21,444 nt of DNA from Desulfobulbus sp. (lineage in GTDB: Bacteria > Desulfobacterota > Desulfobulbia > Desulfobulbales > Desulfobulbaceae). The notes below the pieces were generated by a model, which had not been told where the DNA came from, made no database searches, and saw only the letters and a list, made by a program, of their open reading frames with translations. This document shows positions 14,089 to 21,444 of the stretch, in pieces (the stretch's first letter is position 1; the number at the start of each line of letters is the position of its first letter). The stretch lies in the NCBI GenBank assembly GCA_028684915.1, contig JAQUEZ010000092.1, positions 1 through 21,444 of the forward strand, written 5' to 3'. A program made the translations under genes and the position numbers.

Positions 14089-15249
14089 TTACGGTCCATA
14101 CGTATTGCTATCCCCCTTTGCCTTAATTGCGTTTGCTCTTGCGCGATACAAAGAAGCACCATCACCATAAGCTCTATTTTCCCGGCCGGGATAAGCCATC
14201 GCTGTCGATCTAGTGGCAATGACCCTTGCCAGTACCTGTCCAAGAAGTGTGAAAACCTGTACTACGCCGGTTGCTGATTGTGAATTGAGCCAGCCCTGCG
14301 CTTGGGCAACACCGGACCAGGCATAATTGCTCCCTTCATTGGCATGAAATAATTCATGTCTGATACAAAGATCTTCAGCCCAAAATTGCGTGCGGGGTGG
14401 ACGACCGTTAAGATCGTTCATATCCGGTGTCAAATCTGAGGCCACGGTTGCATAATTCGCCTGAGTAATGGCGGCGTCTGTGTCAGATGCAATATCTACC
14501 CTCCCTCCCCTGTTAACCTGGTAGGTAATCGGATTGTCGACAATGGCCTTAATAATGTAGGTCCCGGATGCGAGGGTGACCGAGGTCCCGGTCAGAGAAA
14601 AATGATACGGCCTGGTGACGCCAAATGGACCCGTTGTACCCGACTGGTTGATAGTGGGGGAATACCCAAGAAGGAAGGCATAGGAGTCTGACTCATGCAC
14701 CTCCGGCGCAATAACAATATCAGGAAGATCGACCGTTTCTCCCTCCTGAGGCTCGGGTATTGCCTGTGCAGGAAAAGATTGGGTTTGAGATAAGGCCGAT
14801 TCGAAATCGACTCCCCTTGTCTGTTCGGCTCCCGGTATTGCATCACGGTGGGACAGTTCCACGCTTGACGGCATTTCCGCATTAACAGAAGGACGACTGT
14901 GTTCCAGGGGCTGTGTTTGATCGATTCGACGTATGGAGGCGATCAAACTTCGCCTATAAGGGATGACGGTTGTTGACGGCGCAGATGTCTGTTTTGCCTG
15001 CGGTCGTTGATCGATCGCGCGAGGGCTATCGTTTTCACCTTGAGGGCTAACCACGCTCCTCACAGTATCCCTGAACTCTCCGCCAACACCATGGAATAAC
15101 GTTTTTCCACCAGAATTTTCAGTCGTGATCTGCGGATGCAGGATCGAATGGACTGCATGTCGTGCCCCTGAATATGTACGGCTGGCGAGTTGAGGTTTTG
15201 AACATGTCGTTTGCCGGTTTCGCTGTTGTTTCTGTGCGTAAGTAAACAT
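14089..15249 (-). CDS. putative eCIS-associated protein with HELFH metallopeptidase-type motif
   Basis: A 386-residue protein of unproven function. It begins MFTYAQKQ, with ILHPQITTENSGG at about residues 36-48. This resembles a worn version of the N-terminus shared by many eCIS-linked proteins (a YAQK start and a later ILxLQxTxGN element). A Pro/Ser/Gln-rich, probably disordered region (about 50-170) leads to the element VDLPDIVI. A beta-rich domain follows (LSLTG-type strands, TYIIKAIVDNPITYQV), then RPPRTQFWAEDLCIRHELFHANEG. His298, Glu299 and His302 form an HExxH zinc-binding motif; the third ligand is not obvious. There is no signal peptide or membrane helix. It is the last gene of the minus-strand tail operon, 41 bases after the DUF6519-like gene. 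The ATG at 15247-15249 is chosen because CAGGGGGAG lies directly before it. A toxin or loaded cargo role, or self-processing during assembly, is inference. Confidence 0.6.
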   Translation of the reverse strand: MFTYAQKQQRNRQTTCSKPQLASRTYSGARHAVHSILHPQITTENSGGKTLFHGVGGEFRDTVRSVVSPQGENDSPRAIDQRPQAKQTSAPSTTVIPYRRSLIASIRRIDQTQPLEHSRPSVNAEMPSSVELSHRDAIPGAEQTRGVDFESALSQTQSFPAQAIPEPQEGETVDLPDIVIAPEVHESDSYAFLLGYSPTINQSGTTGPFGVTRPYHFSLTGTSVTLASGTYIIKAIVDNPITYQVNRGGRVDIASDTDAAITQANYATVASDLTPDMNDLNGRPPRTQFWAEDLCIRHELFHANEGSNYAWSGVAQAQGWLNSQSATGVVQVFTLLGQVLARVIATRSTAMAYPGRENRAYGDGASLYRARANAIKAKGDSNTYGP

Positions 15250-15250
15250 T

Positions 15251-15260
15251 ACTCCCCCTG
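15251..15260 (-). promoter_or_regulatory. strong ribosome binding site of the HELFH protein
   Basis: CAGGGGGAGT reads on the minus strand immediately before the ATG at 15249. It favours this start over the GTG nine codons upstream. It also shows the gene has its own translation signal rather than relying on coupling. Confidence 0.75.
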
Positions 15261-15290
15261 CGTGTAACAGACACACTGCTCAAAAGAATT

Positions 15291-18278
15291 TCAGCTAGCT
15301 GCGCTGACCAAATCCACACCCAAGTTGCCGCTGGACTGAACCCGGCCTTTACGAAGGGTACTAGTGAGCCGCAGGCTCTCCGAACCTGAATCCAGCAGGT
15401 TGCCGGTAAAGACACCCCGATCACCAATAATCGATCCGAGCGGCTTCTCCTCGGTTTCCCCGTTCCAGGTGTTGCCTTGACCGATAAATGTTGCGGCTAC
15501 CAGCGAATTAAGCTCCTGCTCAATCCTGTTTCCGCTCACCAAAAGCCGTGCGTAACCGCTCACCTGCATGGTCAAACGGTTAGCGGTATCAAGACTTCCG
15601 GAGGGCAGGTTGGCTTTGATCCCTTCCAGGCTGTTGTCCTTAATGCGTAAATCTCCCCCGCCACTTTTCACAGCGTTCCCGGTAAGGGTGGAGTCAACCA
15701 CTGCAACTTCCGGATGGCGGTAGCCGCTCACTCCGTTGGCCAACAGCAGCCATCCACTGATCTCATTGTTCGCCAATAGCCCGCCTTCCTTGGCTGTTTC
15801 AAGACGCAGGGCATAATCGGGCTCGGATTGCACCCACACCGCAACCAGATCCTCCACGGCCAGGGCCACTTCAAAGACGCTGGACTTTTCGGCGGTCAGA
15901 CTTTCTATCATTGAGGCAGTCCCTGCTTTTTTCGCCATAGAAACAAAGGCTCGTTGAGGAGAAGATACGGCCTCAAGATTGGTTTTCCAAGTGCTCCGGG
16001 TTTCCTTGGGCAAAACAATAATTTGCTCAGCCACTTTTTTGACCGCCGCATCATAGGCCGCCTTATTGGTCAGCAGTTCGGTGTTGGATAAGGCTTCCAG
16101 GTCTTTTTTCAGTTTCTCGTTGCCCGTTCCCACGGTATCGATCCAGGGTGCGCCGCTACCGGAGATCGTCTTTAAGGAGGCAATCAGGCTATTGTCCTCC
16201 CAGCTCAAGCGACATCCTACATTCCCTTGCCCGCCAACGCTGAGCATGGCCGGACTTTTAGCGCTGGTACTGGTCCGACCGAATCGGCAGCCGTTGGTGC
16301 GGGACTCACCGGCACGAATAGCCAACTGCCCACTACCGGTGCTCAAAGTAAAGCACAGGTTCTCAAGGATAACCTCATCCGCCTCCATGGTCAGTTTAGT
16401 GGAGCTGAAGGTAATCTGTACCGCCTCCTGTCCCTGACCGCTGATTCGCAGGCTGCGCTTGCCGCTGATGGAAAGTGCTTTATCGATGGGATAGGTACCT
16501 GCACGCAGACAAACCCAAAGATCGGTGGCCTTGCTCTCAGCAGCGAACTGCTCCAACAGCAGGGCAAGATGGGCCGTCGAGGTGGCGACCACTGCACAGC
16601 CGGTTGAGGATTTATTGCAGAGTATCTTGAGTGCATCCTGAACCGTGACCACCTGATCGACCTTGAGATCACTGCACAGACCGCTATCCAACTTATTGAG
16701 CGGGAGAGTATCGGCCCGCATCCGGCAAAGCAGGGTATCCAAAGCACGCTGCACGCTCAGGTTACCGTCACCGTCCGGGTCAAGCACAACGGCCAGCTGG
16801 TCTTTAATGGTATCCTGCAATTTTTTGCAGCCGGGCATTTTGTAGGCGATATCAGAGGCATCGATAGCACAGAGCGTATCCAGCGCCTGTTGCAGGTTTT
16901 GCGCCGTACCATACAGCCCTGCACATTGGCCGGTGAAACCGACATCCGAGGCCCTAATATCGGTCAGGGGCGGAAAGTGCATCTGCCGCTTGAACCCATC
17001 AGACTGACCAACCAGCCTTTTGTTAATGCCGATCTCACCCAGCAGGAGATAATGGTGGCAAATGCCGTGAGGGAGGGCCCCCTGGACAGGTGCGGCCAAA
17101 CCCTCCATGGCAGGGAGGACATACTGCCCGGACACCTGGACAGACTCACGCACCGTGGCCAGCCAATAATCACCAGCGACAAACACTTTATCCTTGGTGT
17201 CCAGGTGCAGCTCCATCCGTTCCAGATTGATGCTGATCCGGCCGTCACTGACACTGACCCGCCCATGGCTGGCCGATCCGGCTGCGCCCTGGGCCAACGC
17301 CACACTACGGTCCATCCCGTTAAATATATGGGTGGGATTGGTGAGGGTCTTGAGGTCAATGCTCAGGTAGCCATCCCATTGGCGAACAAAGGTCTTGGGT
17401 TCCTTGGCGCCGGTGGGCACGGTAAAGGTCTCCCGCAACAGGCCGCGCAGGTTCTTGGCATTGGCCGCAAAATGATTGCCCAGAAGCCGCTCGGTATCGT
17501 CATCGTAAAACTCCCAGATCCAAGGCCCCTGATTGAACCCGATCGGCATCTCTGCCACTCGGCAAGCCTCAGCACCGTTGTCGCGCGACCACTTGAGGGT
17601 CAGGATACGGGCGGCAGTATCATAGTGGTGCACCTCCACCCGAAAGAGATAGTTGCCGATACGTTCATCCACATCCACATGACTGGTGCAGGGATCGCAA
17701 CTGTCGGCTGCTCCGCTCATCAACGCCAAACGCAGACGAAGCTCTGCATCGCCCTGGGGTGGGTTCACCTTGGTATCCAAGGGATCAATCGCCTCAGTGC
17801 CACTGCTCGCGCACCACTTCACCTGGAGCATAGTCTGCATACGGGTGGCGGTGTCAGCACCGTGCAGGGCTGGATCCATCAACGATTCATCTTCCAGGGC
17901 CGTCACCGTCCGTTCCCAGATATCGGCATAAAGGCGGAGATTCTGGCCACTGTAATCGGCCTGGATCGGGTAATCGGGTTGCCCATTGATCGCCACATTG
18001 CCCTCGGCCGACAATTGGGCAGCGACCCCTTCAGCGTAGAGTGTTCCGGGCTGGATCAGGACGTTGACCGAGCCTTCCGGGTCAGCAACAATCCGCAGTC
18101 CATCGCTTTTCGGTGCACCGCAGCTCACCACATCTTTGAGGGCCGCAATCAGCTGCTTTTTTTCGATATCGGTCAGTTCGTTCCAATCCGCATCGGTGAT
18201 CATCCGCCCCTGTTGCAGGTAGAGGCCGGAGTAGGCTTTATCGGCTTGAAACGAATTTCGGGAAATTTGGGTTTTCAT
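15291..18278 (-). CDS. DUF6519-like modular tail-associated protein with beta-helix-like C-terminus
   Basis: A 995-residue protein. Its N-terminus (SRNSFQADKAYSGLYLQQGR, then MITDADWNELTDIEK) matches the start typical of DUF6519 proteins found beside contractile-tail baseplate genes. The first 420 residues carry that region (DIWERTVTALEDESLMDPAL; LKWSRDNGAE; DGYLSIDL). Residues about 455-550 hold three similar modules ending in (V/L)QxAL(D/K)xLC, with a calcium-loop-like DPDGDGNLS between them. The rest (about 560-995) looks like a right-handed parallel beta-helix (short repeated strands such as ISGKRSLRISGQGQEAVQITF and the ISGWLLL, LTGNAV, LRIKDNSLEG rungs) interrupted by a helical, Lys/Glu-rich stretch near 735-800. 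It probably sits at the particle surface as a fibre or baseplate accessory (inference). It starts 18 bases after the tail protein, with AAAAGG before the ATG. Confidence 0.7.
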   Translation of the reverse strand: MKTQISRNSFQADKAYSGLYLQQGRMITDADWNELTDIEKKQLIAALKDVVSCGAPKSDGLRIVADPEGSVNVLIQPGTLYAEGVAAQLSAEGNVAINGQPDYPIQADYSGQNLRLYADIWERTVTALEDESLMDPALHGADTATRMQTMLQVKWCASSGTEAIDPLDTKVNPPQGDAELRLRLALMSGAADSCDPCTSHVDVDERIGNYLFRVEVHHYDTAARILTLKWSRDNGAEACRVAEMPIGFNQGPWIWEFYDDDTERLLGNHFAANAKNLRGLLRETFTVPTGAKEPKTFVRQWDGYLSIDLKTLTNPTHIFNGMDRSVALAQGAAGSASHGRVSVSDGRISINLERMELHLDTKDKVFVAGDYWLATVRESVQVSGQYVLPAMEGLAAPVQGALPHGICHHYLLLGEIGINKRLVGQSDGFKRQMHFPPLTDIRASDVGFTGQCAGLYGTAQNLQQALDTLCAIDASDIAYKMPGCKKLQDTIKDQLAVVLDPDGDGNLSVQRALDTLLCRMRADTLPLNKLDSGLCSDLKVDQVVTVQDALKILCNKSSTGCAVVATSTAHLALLLEQFAAESKATDLWVCLRAGTYPIDKALSISGKRSLRISGQGQEAVQITFSSTKLTMEADEVILENLCFTLSTGSGQLAIRAGESRTNGCRFGRTSTSAKSPAMLSVGGQGNVGCRLSWEDNSLIASLKTISGSGAPWIDTVGTGNEKLKKDLEALSNTELLTNKAAYDAAVKKVAEQIIVLPKETRSTWKTNLEAVSSPQRAFVSMAKKAGTASMIESLTAEKSSVFEVALAVEDLVAVWVQSEPDYALRLETAKEGGLLANNEISGWLLLANGVSGYRHPEVAVVDSTLTGNAVKSGGGDLRIKDNSLEGIKANLPSGSLDTANRLTMQVSGYARLLVSGNRIEQELNSLVAATFIGQGNTWNGETEEKPLGSIIGDRGVFTGNLLDSGSESLRLTSTLRKGRVQSSGNLGVDLVSAAS

Positions 18279-18296
18279 GAATTGTACCTTTTCAGG

Positions 18297-19961
18297 TTAG
18301 GTTGCTTTCGGAGGTACACAGGCCAAGCTCGAATCCAAAACCAGCACCGCCTCCATGCCCACGGGCAAAAATTCGCGCAATTTTTCCAGCACTGCCTGCC
18401 TCCGCAGGACGTAACGATGACCATGGTAGGCCCCCATCTCTCCACCATCCTCGGCTCCGGCGGTAATGAGGGAGTGGCACCGGCTGTGGAGCACCCCGCA
18501 CCCAGGTTCTCCGAAAATATCACTGCAAAAGAGCACCATTTGGGTGGTGCAGTTGGCGGTGGAACAACTCAACGCCGAGCGCTTGCCCTGCCTGAGCCAA
18601 TCGGAGAGTCGACCGGCGGCCAATTCGGACGGTTTCAACCCCTTAGCATCCTTGGGGAAAAAGGGAATACGGCTGAAACGCAGGCAACCGCTGCCGGGTA
18701 CGTCCTCATCCACTCGATCCTTGGCCAGGGAGGGAAGAAGAATACAGTCACTGGCCTGCAGTGCTTCGGCGAGCAGGGTCTCGAGCACGGTGACATACTC
18801 AAGCCGCACCAGGCCGCGAGCGGCCTCTACCCGCTTGAAAAGCGAGTTGGTCGCCACAATTACCGGCCGTTTACGGTCGGCGACCATGGAACGAAGATGG
18901 CGAAGGGCACACCCCGCGCACTGAACCACGCCCTGATGGATATCGACCCGGTTATCGAACCAGAGGTTGGCAAAACGATAAACAGCCGCAGTCTCCAGGG
19001 AGACCAGACCACGCACTCGCACCGGTGTTTTCCTCAGACCACGCACAGTAATCAAGGGCAGGGTTTTGCCGTCCACCCGGATGGTGGCGGCAGCGACTTC
19101 CACCAGGTCGGCATAGAACGCCCCAGTTGCAGAAACCAAGGCCTCGTTCACCAGGGGGAGGATCTGCTGCCACTGGAGGCTGACATGATCACGGGAAAAG
19201 AACCCCTCAGGTGGGGGGAGATGGAGCAAGAGCCGCCGGGGATGATAATGCCCGCGTTGAGCATCCGGGGTGCGCAGATCAACGGTTCTACGGGAAAGAT
19301 CCTGGTAGCTGTCCGGGGCGATGGGTAGACCAAAACGATTGGCCTGGCGCCAACTTACCGGCGCATCGACTCCGGGGAAGCTGGTGACGGCGGCACCATC
19401 GTTACTAATCGGGCACTGCACCGCCCGCGAGCAGTAACGAAAATCCGGGGTTGAGGCAGGCAGACCGGGATGGCGGGCATGAAGCGCCGGGGTTTTCTTC
19501 CCCGAAATCGGCTGCTCTCCATAGGCCTGTTCGGGGAGGAGCGGACGGTCAATCCGTGGGGTCATAACCACCCGCTTCCAGCCCTCCTGGACCTCCACCT
19601 CAAACTGGCCCACCGCCTCGGCAATCCCTTCCACGCTGACGCGGGTGCCTTTGCGCTGTCGCCAGTAGACCGCCTTGGCCACTTCTTCCCGCCGCCCATC
19701 GGCATCGGGAGAAACCAGCTGTACGTCGAGTAACCGGGCAAAATAGGGAATCAACCAATCCTGGCAGTGGTTGCCGTGCTCGTCCTTGTCGGGAAAACCA
19801 TCATAGAGATGCTGATGGATGGTGGCGTGCATGGCATCAAGCATATCGCCGTACACCGCAAGTAGATCGGTGAGATCGCCACCATCCCGGACCCGCCAGT
19901 GATTGGGCAGCCATTCTAATAAGCGTAGACCATACTCAGGGGTGGTATAGGGACCGCTCAT
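18297..19961 (-). CDS. contractile-tail baseplate protein, P2 gpI-like N-terminus
   Basis: A 554-residue protein. The first 130 residues (YGLRLLEWLPNHWR, then LLAVYGDMLDAMHATIHQHL, WLIPYFARLLDV and YWRQRKGTRVSVEGIAEAVG) match the P2 gpI/tail protein I family, which forms the baseplate wedge in phage tails and injection systems. The middle (about 290-420) has beta-strand repeats (IRVDGKTLPLITVRG, VRVRGLVSLETAAVYRF). The C-terminal part ends with EDGGEMGAYHGHRYV and a two-helix tail, a pattern I associate with eCIS versions of this family. Five cysteines cluster at 466, 471, 479, 488 and 495. Its ATG overlaps the stop of the upstream baseplate gene by four bases (ATGA), a sign of coupled translation and equal dosage. 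Confidence 0.75.
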   Translation of the reverse strand: MSGPYTTPEYGLRLLEWLPNHWRVRDGGDLTDLLAVYGDMLDAMHATIHQHLYDGFPDKDEHGNHCQDWLIPYFARLLDVQLVSPDADGRREEVAKAVYWRQRKGTRVSVEGIAEAVGQFEVEVQEGWKRVVMTPRIDRPLLPEQAYGEQPISGKKTPALHARHPGLPASTPDFRYCSRAVQCPISNDGAAVTSFPGVDAPVSWRQANRFGLPIAPDSYQDLSRRTVDLRTPDAQRGHYHPRRLLLHLPPPEGFFSRDHVSLQWQQILPLVNEALVSATGAFYADLVEVAAATIRVDGKTLPLITVRGLRKTPVRVRGLVSLETAAVYRFANLWFDNRVDIHQGVVQCAGCALRHLRSMVADRKRPVIVATNSLFKRVEAARGLVRLEYVTVLETLLAEALQASDCILLPSLAKDRVDEDVPGSGCLRFSRIPFFPKDAKGLKPSELAAGRLSDWLRQGKRSALSCSTANCTTQMVLFCSDIFGEPGCGVLHSRCHSLITAGAEDGGEMGAYHGHRYVLRRQAVLEKLREFLPVGMEAVLVLDSSLACVPPKAT

Positions 19962-21444
19962 GCCAAACCCTCCTCAGCCGCTTCGATCCTGATGTTCAAA
20001 CTCGATGCGTCCAGCACCAGACATTGACGGGGACTGGGCAGGATCGACATCACCGTCTCTCCGGCGGTCGCCACCCGGGGGCGGTCGTCTGTGGGAACTC
20101 CGGCCTGCGGCCAAGGGAAAATCAAGGCACAGGAACTGTTTTCCACACCGAAAACCGCATCAACAAGGCTATATATTTCGCCGCGATAGATCGGTTGGCC
20201 CAGCTGACGCCTGGAGAAGTCCAATCCTCCGACCAGGCTGGCCTCCACCGCCTCTTTGACGCTTTGGCTCTCCATGGTGCTACGGATGCGTACCGTCACC
20301 TCCAGTTGGAATCGGACCGGTACATAATCGGTGAGCAGTACCTGCATTCCCGGTTGGCAACGCGCAATCAACCAGCTCTGCACCGACTGTTTAAGCGAGG
20401 TGGAGAGAAAACCGCCGCCAGCGGCCATGACGACGACTTCCAGCCGCTCACGTCTGCCCAAACCCGGTTTGAGCCGGAAGGCGGCTGCCTGCCACACACT
20501 GGGATGACTGCGGGCCAATTGGGCGGCATCCTCGATGGACACCGCCCGGTTCAGGGCCAAAAGACTGGCCGGAGCATTGCGGCGCAGATCGGCGTTGCTT
20601 TCCCGATCATTGCCGCCACTGCCAGCTAAAGGTTGCTGAAGCGTCTCAATCAAGGGATGGGGTTGCATGGGTTTGACTAGGGAACCGGGATCGAGATTAC
20701 CGGCCATCCCTACCCCCTGGCGCAGCCGCACCCGGATATTGTTAGTGCCCGACGAAAGTCGCCTACCGTGTCGACCATCGCCGAATTCAACCACGGCATA
20801 GCCGTCTTCGTTAAGCCGCACCTGGTAATGGGCATCACTGGCGACAGAATCCTTGAGATTATCCACCTGGGTCCAAGTTTCTCCGCCGATCACAATCTCC
20901 ATGGCGGCCCGAACGCCGGTGGCCATGGCGGTATCGGTGACAAAACTCAGATCCTCCACCTCCAGGGTAAAGGACTGGTTGTTGCGGGACCCATCACCGC
21001 TGCCCAACACTCGCCAAGGGCGTGTTTCGCCATGACCGGCAATGAGCACGTTGGCAAGAATTTCCAGATTACCGATGGTGCTGCCGGCAGGAGGGGCGTC
21101 GCTGATCTGCAACCAGGCGCCGTTTGCGTCCAGATCCTCGACCCTGGACTGCATCACACTGGTCCCGTTGCTCACCAGCACCAGACGACCGACTTTTACA
21201 CCTAAGAGTGGGCTCTGCAGATAAATACGTCGGCTCGTGATTGCAGTGTTGTTCTCAGTCCAACCGACCACCCGCACCTGTTCAGTAAAATGAGCAAACA
21301 CTCGGGTACGGCTGAGGAAAAAGGGGCCGCCGCCCCGATCTTGCCACTGGGGATCGGCGCTGAGAATGGTTTCCTCATGTTCACGGTCCTGGGCCACCGT
21401 GCCCAAACGGGCCCAGGCCATCTGCCCGCCTTTCATCACCACCG
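19958..21444 (-). CDS. baseplate assembly protein (J/gp6-like), C-terminal part cut by window edge
   Basis: The visible 494 residues match the putative baseplate assembly protein family (TIGR02243-type, J/gp6-like) of phage-like contractile tails. Diagnostic stretches are VVEFGDGRHGRRLSSGTNNI, RVRLRQGVGMAGNLDPGSL, then AGSGGNDRESNADLRRNAP and LNRAVSIEDAAQLARSHPSV. The last 200 residues form the conserved J-type C-terminal part (VPVRFQLEVTVRIRS; YSLVDAVFGVENSS). The frame is still open at the right edge. A GTG and an ATG near 21434-21442 are probably internal, because the family is usually 650 residues or more. It is the most upstream gene of the tail group seen here and ends in ATGA, overlapping the next gene. 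Confidence 0.82.
   Translation of the reverse strand, partial: VVMKGGQMAWARLGTVAQDREHEETILSADPQWQDRGGGPFFLSRTRVFAHFTEQVRVVGWTENNTAITSRRIYLQSPLLGVKVGRLVLVSNGTSVMQSRVEDLDANGAWLQISDAPPAGSTIGNLEILANVLIAGHGETRPWRVLGSGDGSRNNQSFTLEVEDLSFVTDTAMATGVRAAMEIVIGGETWTQVDNLKDSVASDAHYQVRLNEDGYAVVEFGDGRHGRRLSSGTNNIRVRLRQGVGMAGNLDPGSLVKPMQPHPLIETLQQPLAGSGGNDRESNADLRRNAPASLLALNRAVSIEDAAQLARSHPSVWQAAAFRLKPGLGRRERLEVVVMAAGGGFLSTSLKQSVQSWLIARCQPGMQVLLTDYVPVRFQLEVTVRIRSTMESQSVKEAVEASLVGGLDFSRRQLGQPIYRGEIYSLVDAVFGVENSSCALIFPWPQAGVPTDDRPRVATAGETVMSILPSPRQCLVLDASSLNIRIEAAEEGLA

Noticed and set aside
16890..19328. An 812-codon open frame on the plus strand opposite the DUF6519-like and gpI-like genes
   Set aside because: It crosses two well-supported genes and their spacer on the other strand, and its product shows no recognisable domain. 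Long antisense frames are common opposite GC-rich genes.
14089..21444. R-type pyocin or prophage remnant
   Set aside because: The DUF6519-like protein, the TIGR02243-type baseplate protein and the cargo-like last gene fit eCIS loci better, and no lysis, integrase or head gene is visible. The sheath and tube genes lie outside the view, so this stays open.

Overview
The window reads as a chromosomal segment of a Gram-negative, probably anaerobic bacterium, most likely a deltaproteobacterium-type organism (Desulfobacterota, perhaps Desulfobulbales). This placement is an inference from the gene set and protein style (pilMNOPQ, a GTP-type PEP carboxykinase, a tail-like injection locus), not from a marker gene. 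No tRNA, rRNA, CRISPR array, insertion sequence or replication origin was found.

Left part (1-4414, minus strand): a type IV pilus alignment operon, pilM-pilN-pilO-pilP-pilQ. PilQ is cut by the left edge. It shows a signal peptide, two AMIN-like regions and an STN domain, and then an unexpected tetratricopeptide-like stretch where the secretin pore would be expected to begin. pilM, pilN and pilO are clearly more AT-rich than the rest of the window. A 326-base gap (4415-4740) separates pilM from the divergent purU and carries a split inverted repeat around a possible pilM promoter.

Middle part (4741-14047): housekeeping metabolism and repair. In order these are purU (formyltetrahydrofolate deformylase, +), a small DUF7352-like protein (-), a divergent transketolase-family thiamine-diphosphate enzyme (+), a two-way terminator, GTP-dependent PEP carboxykinase (-), pyruvate kinase and a hotdog acyl-CoA thioesterase (both -, one likely transcription unit), and radA (+). 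PEP carboxykinase and pyruvate kinase lie side by side at the PEP/oxaloacetate/pyruvate node. The region upstream of pckG holds three small dyads, one resembling a Rex or CRP-type operator.

Right part (14089-21444, minus strand): a tightly packed, GC-richer group that looks like the distal half of an extracellular contractile injection system (eCIS, a phage-tail-like particle). In transcription order it encodes a baseplate assembly (J/gp6-like) protein cut by the right edge, a tail protein with a P2 gpI-like start overlapping it by 4 bases (ATGA), a 995-residue DUF6519-like modular protein ending in a beta-helix-like region, and a 386-residue protein with an HELFH zinc-protease-type motif and a degenerate eCIS-cargo-like N-terminus. 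Sheath, tube, spike and AAA+ ATPase genes would have to lie beyond the right edge or elsewhere. The last gene is the best candidate for a cargo or toxin and is the most interesting item in the window.
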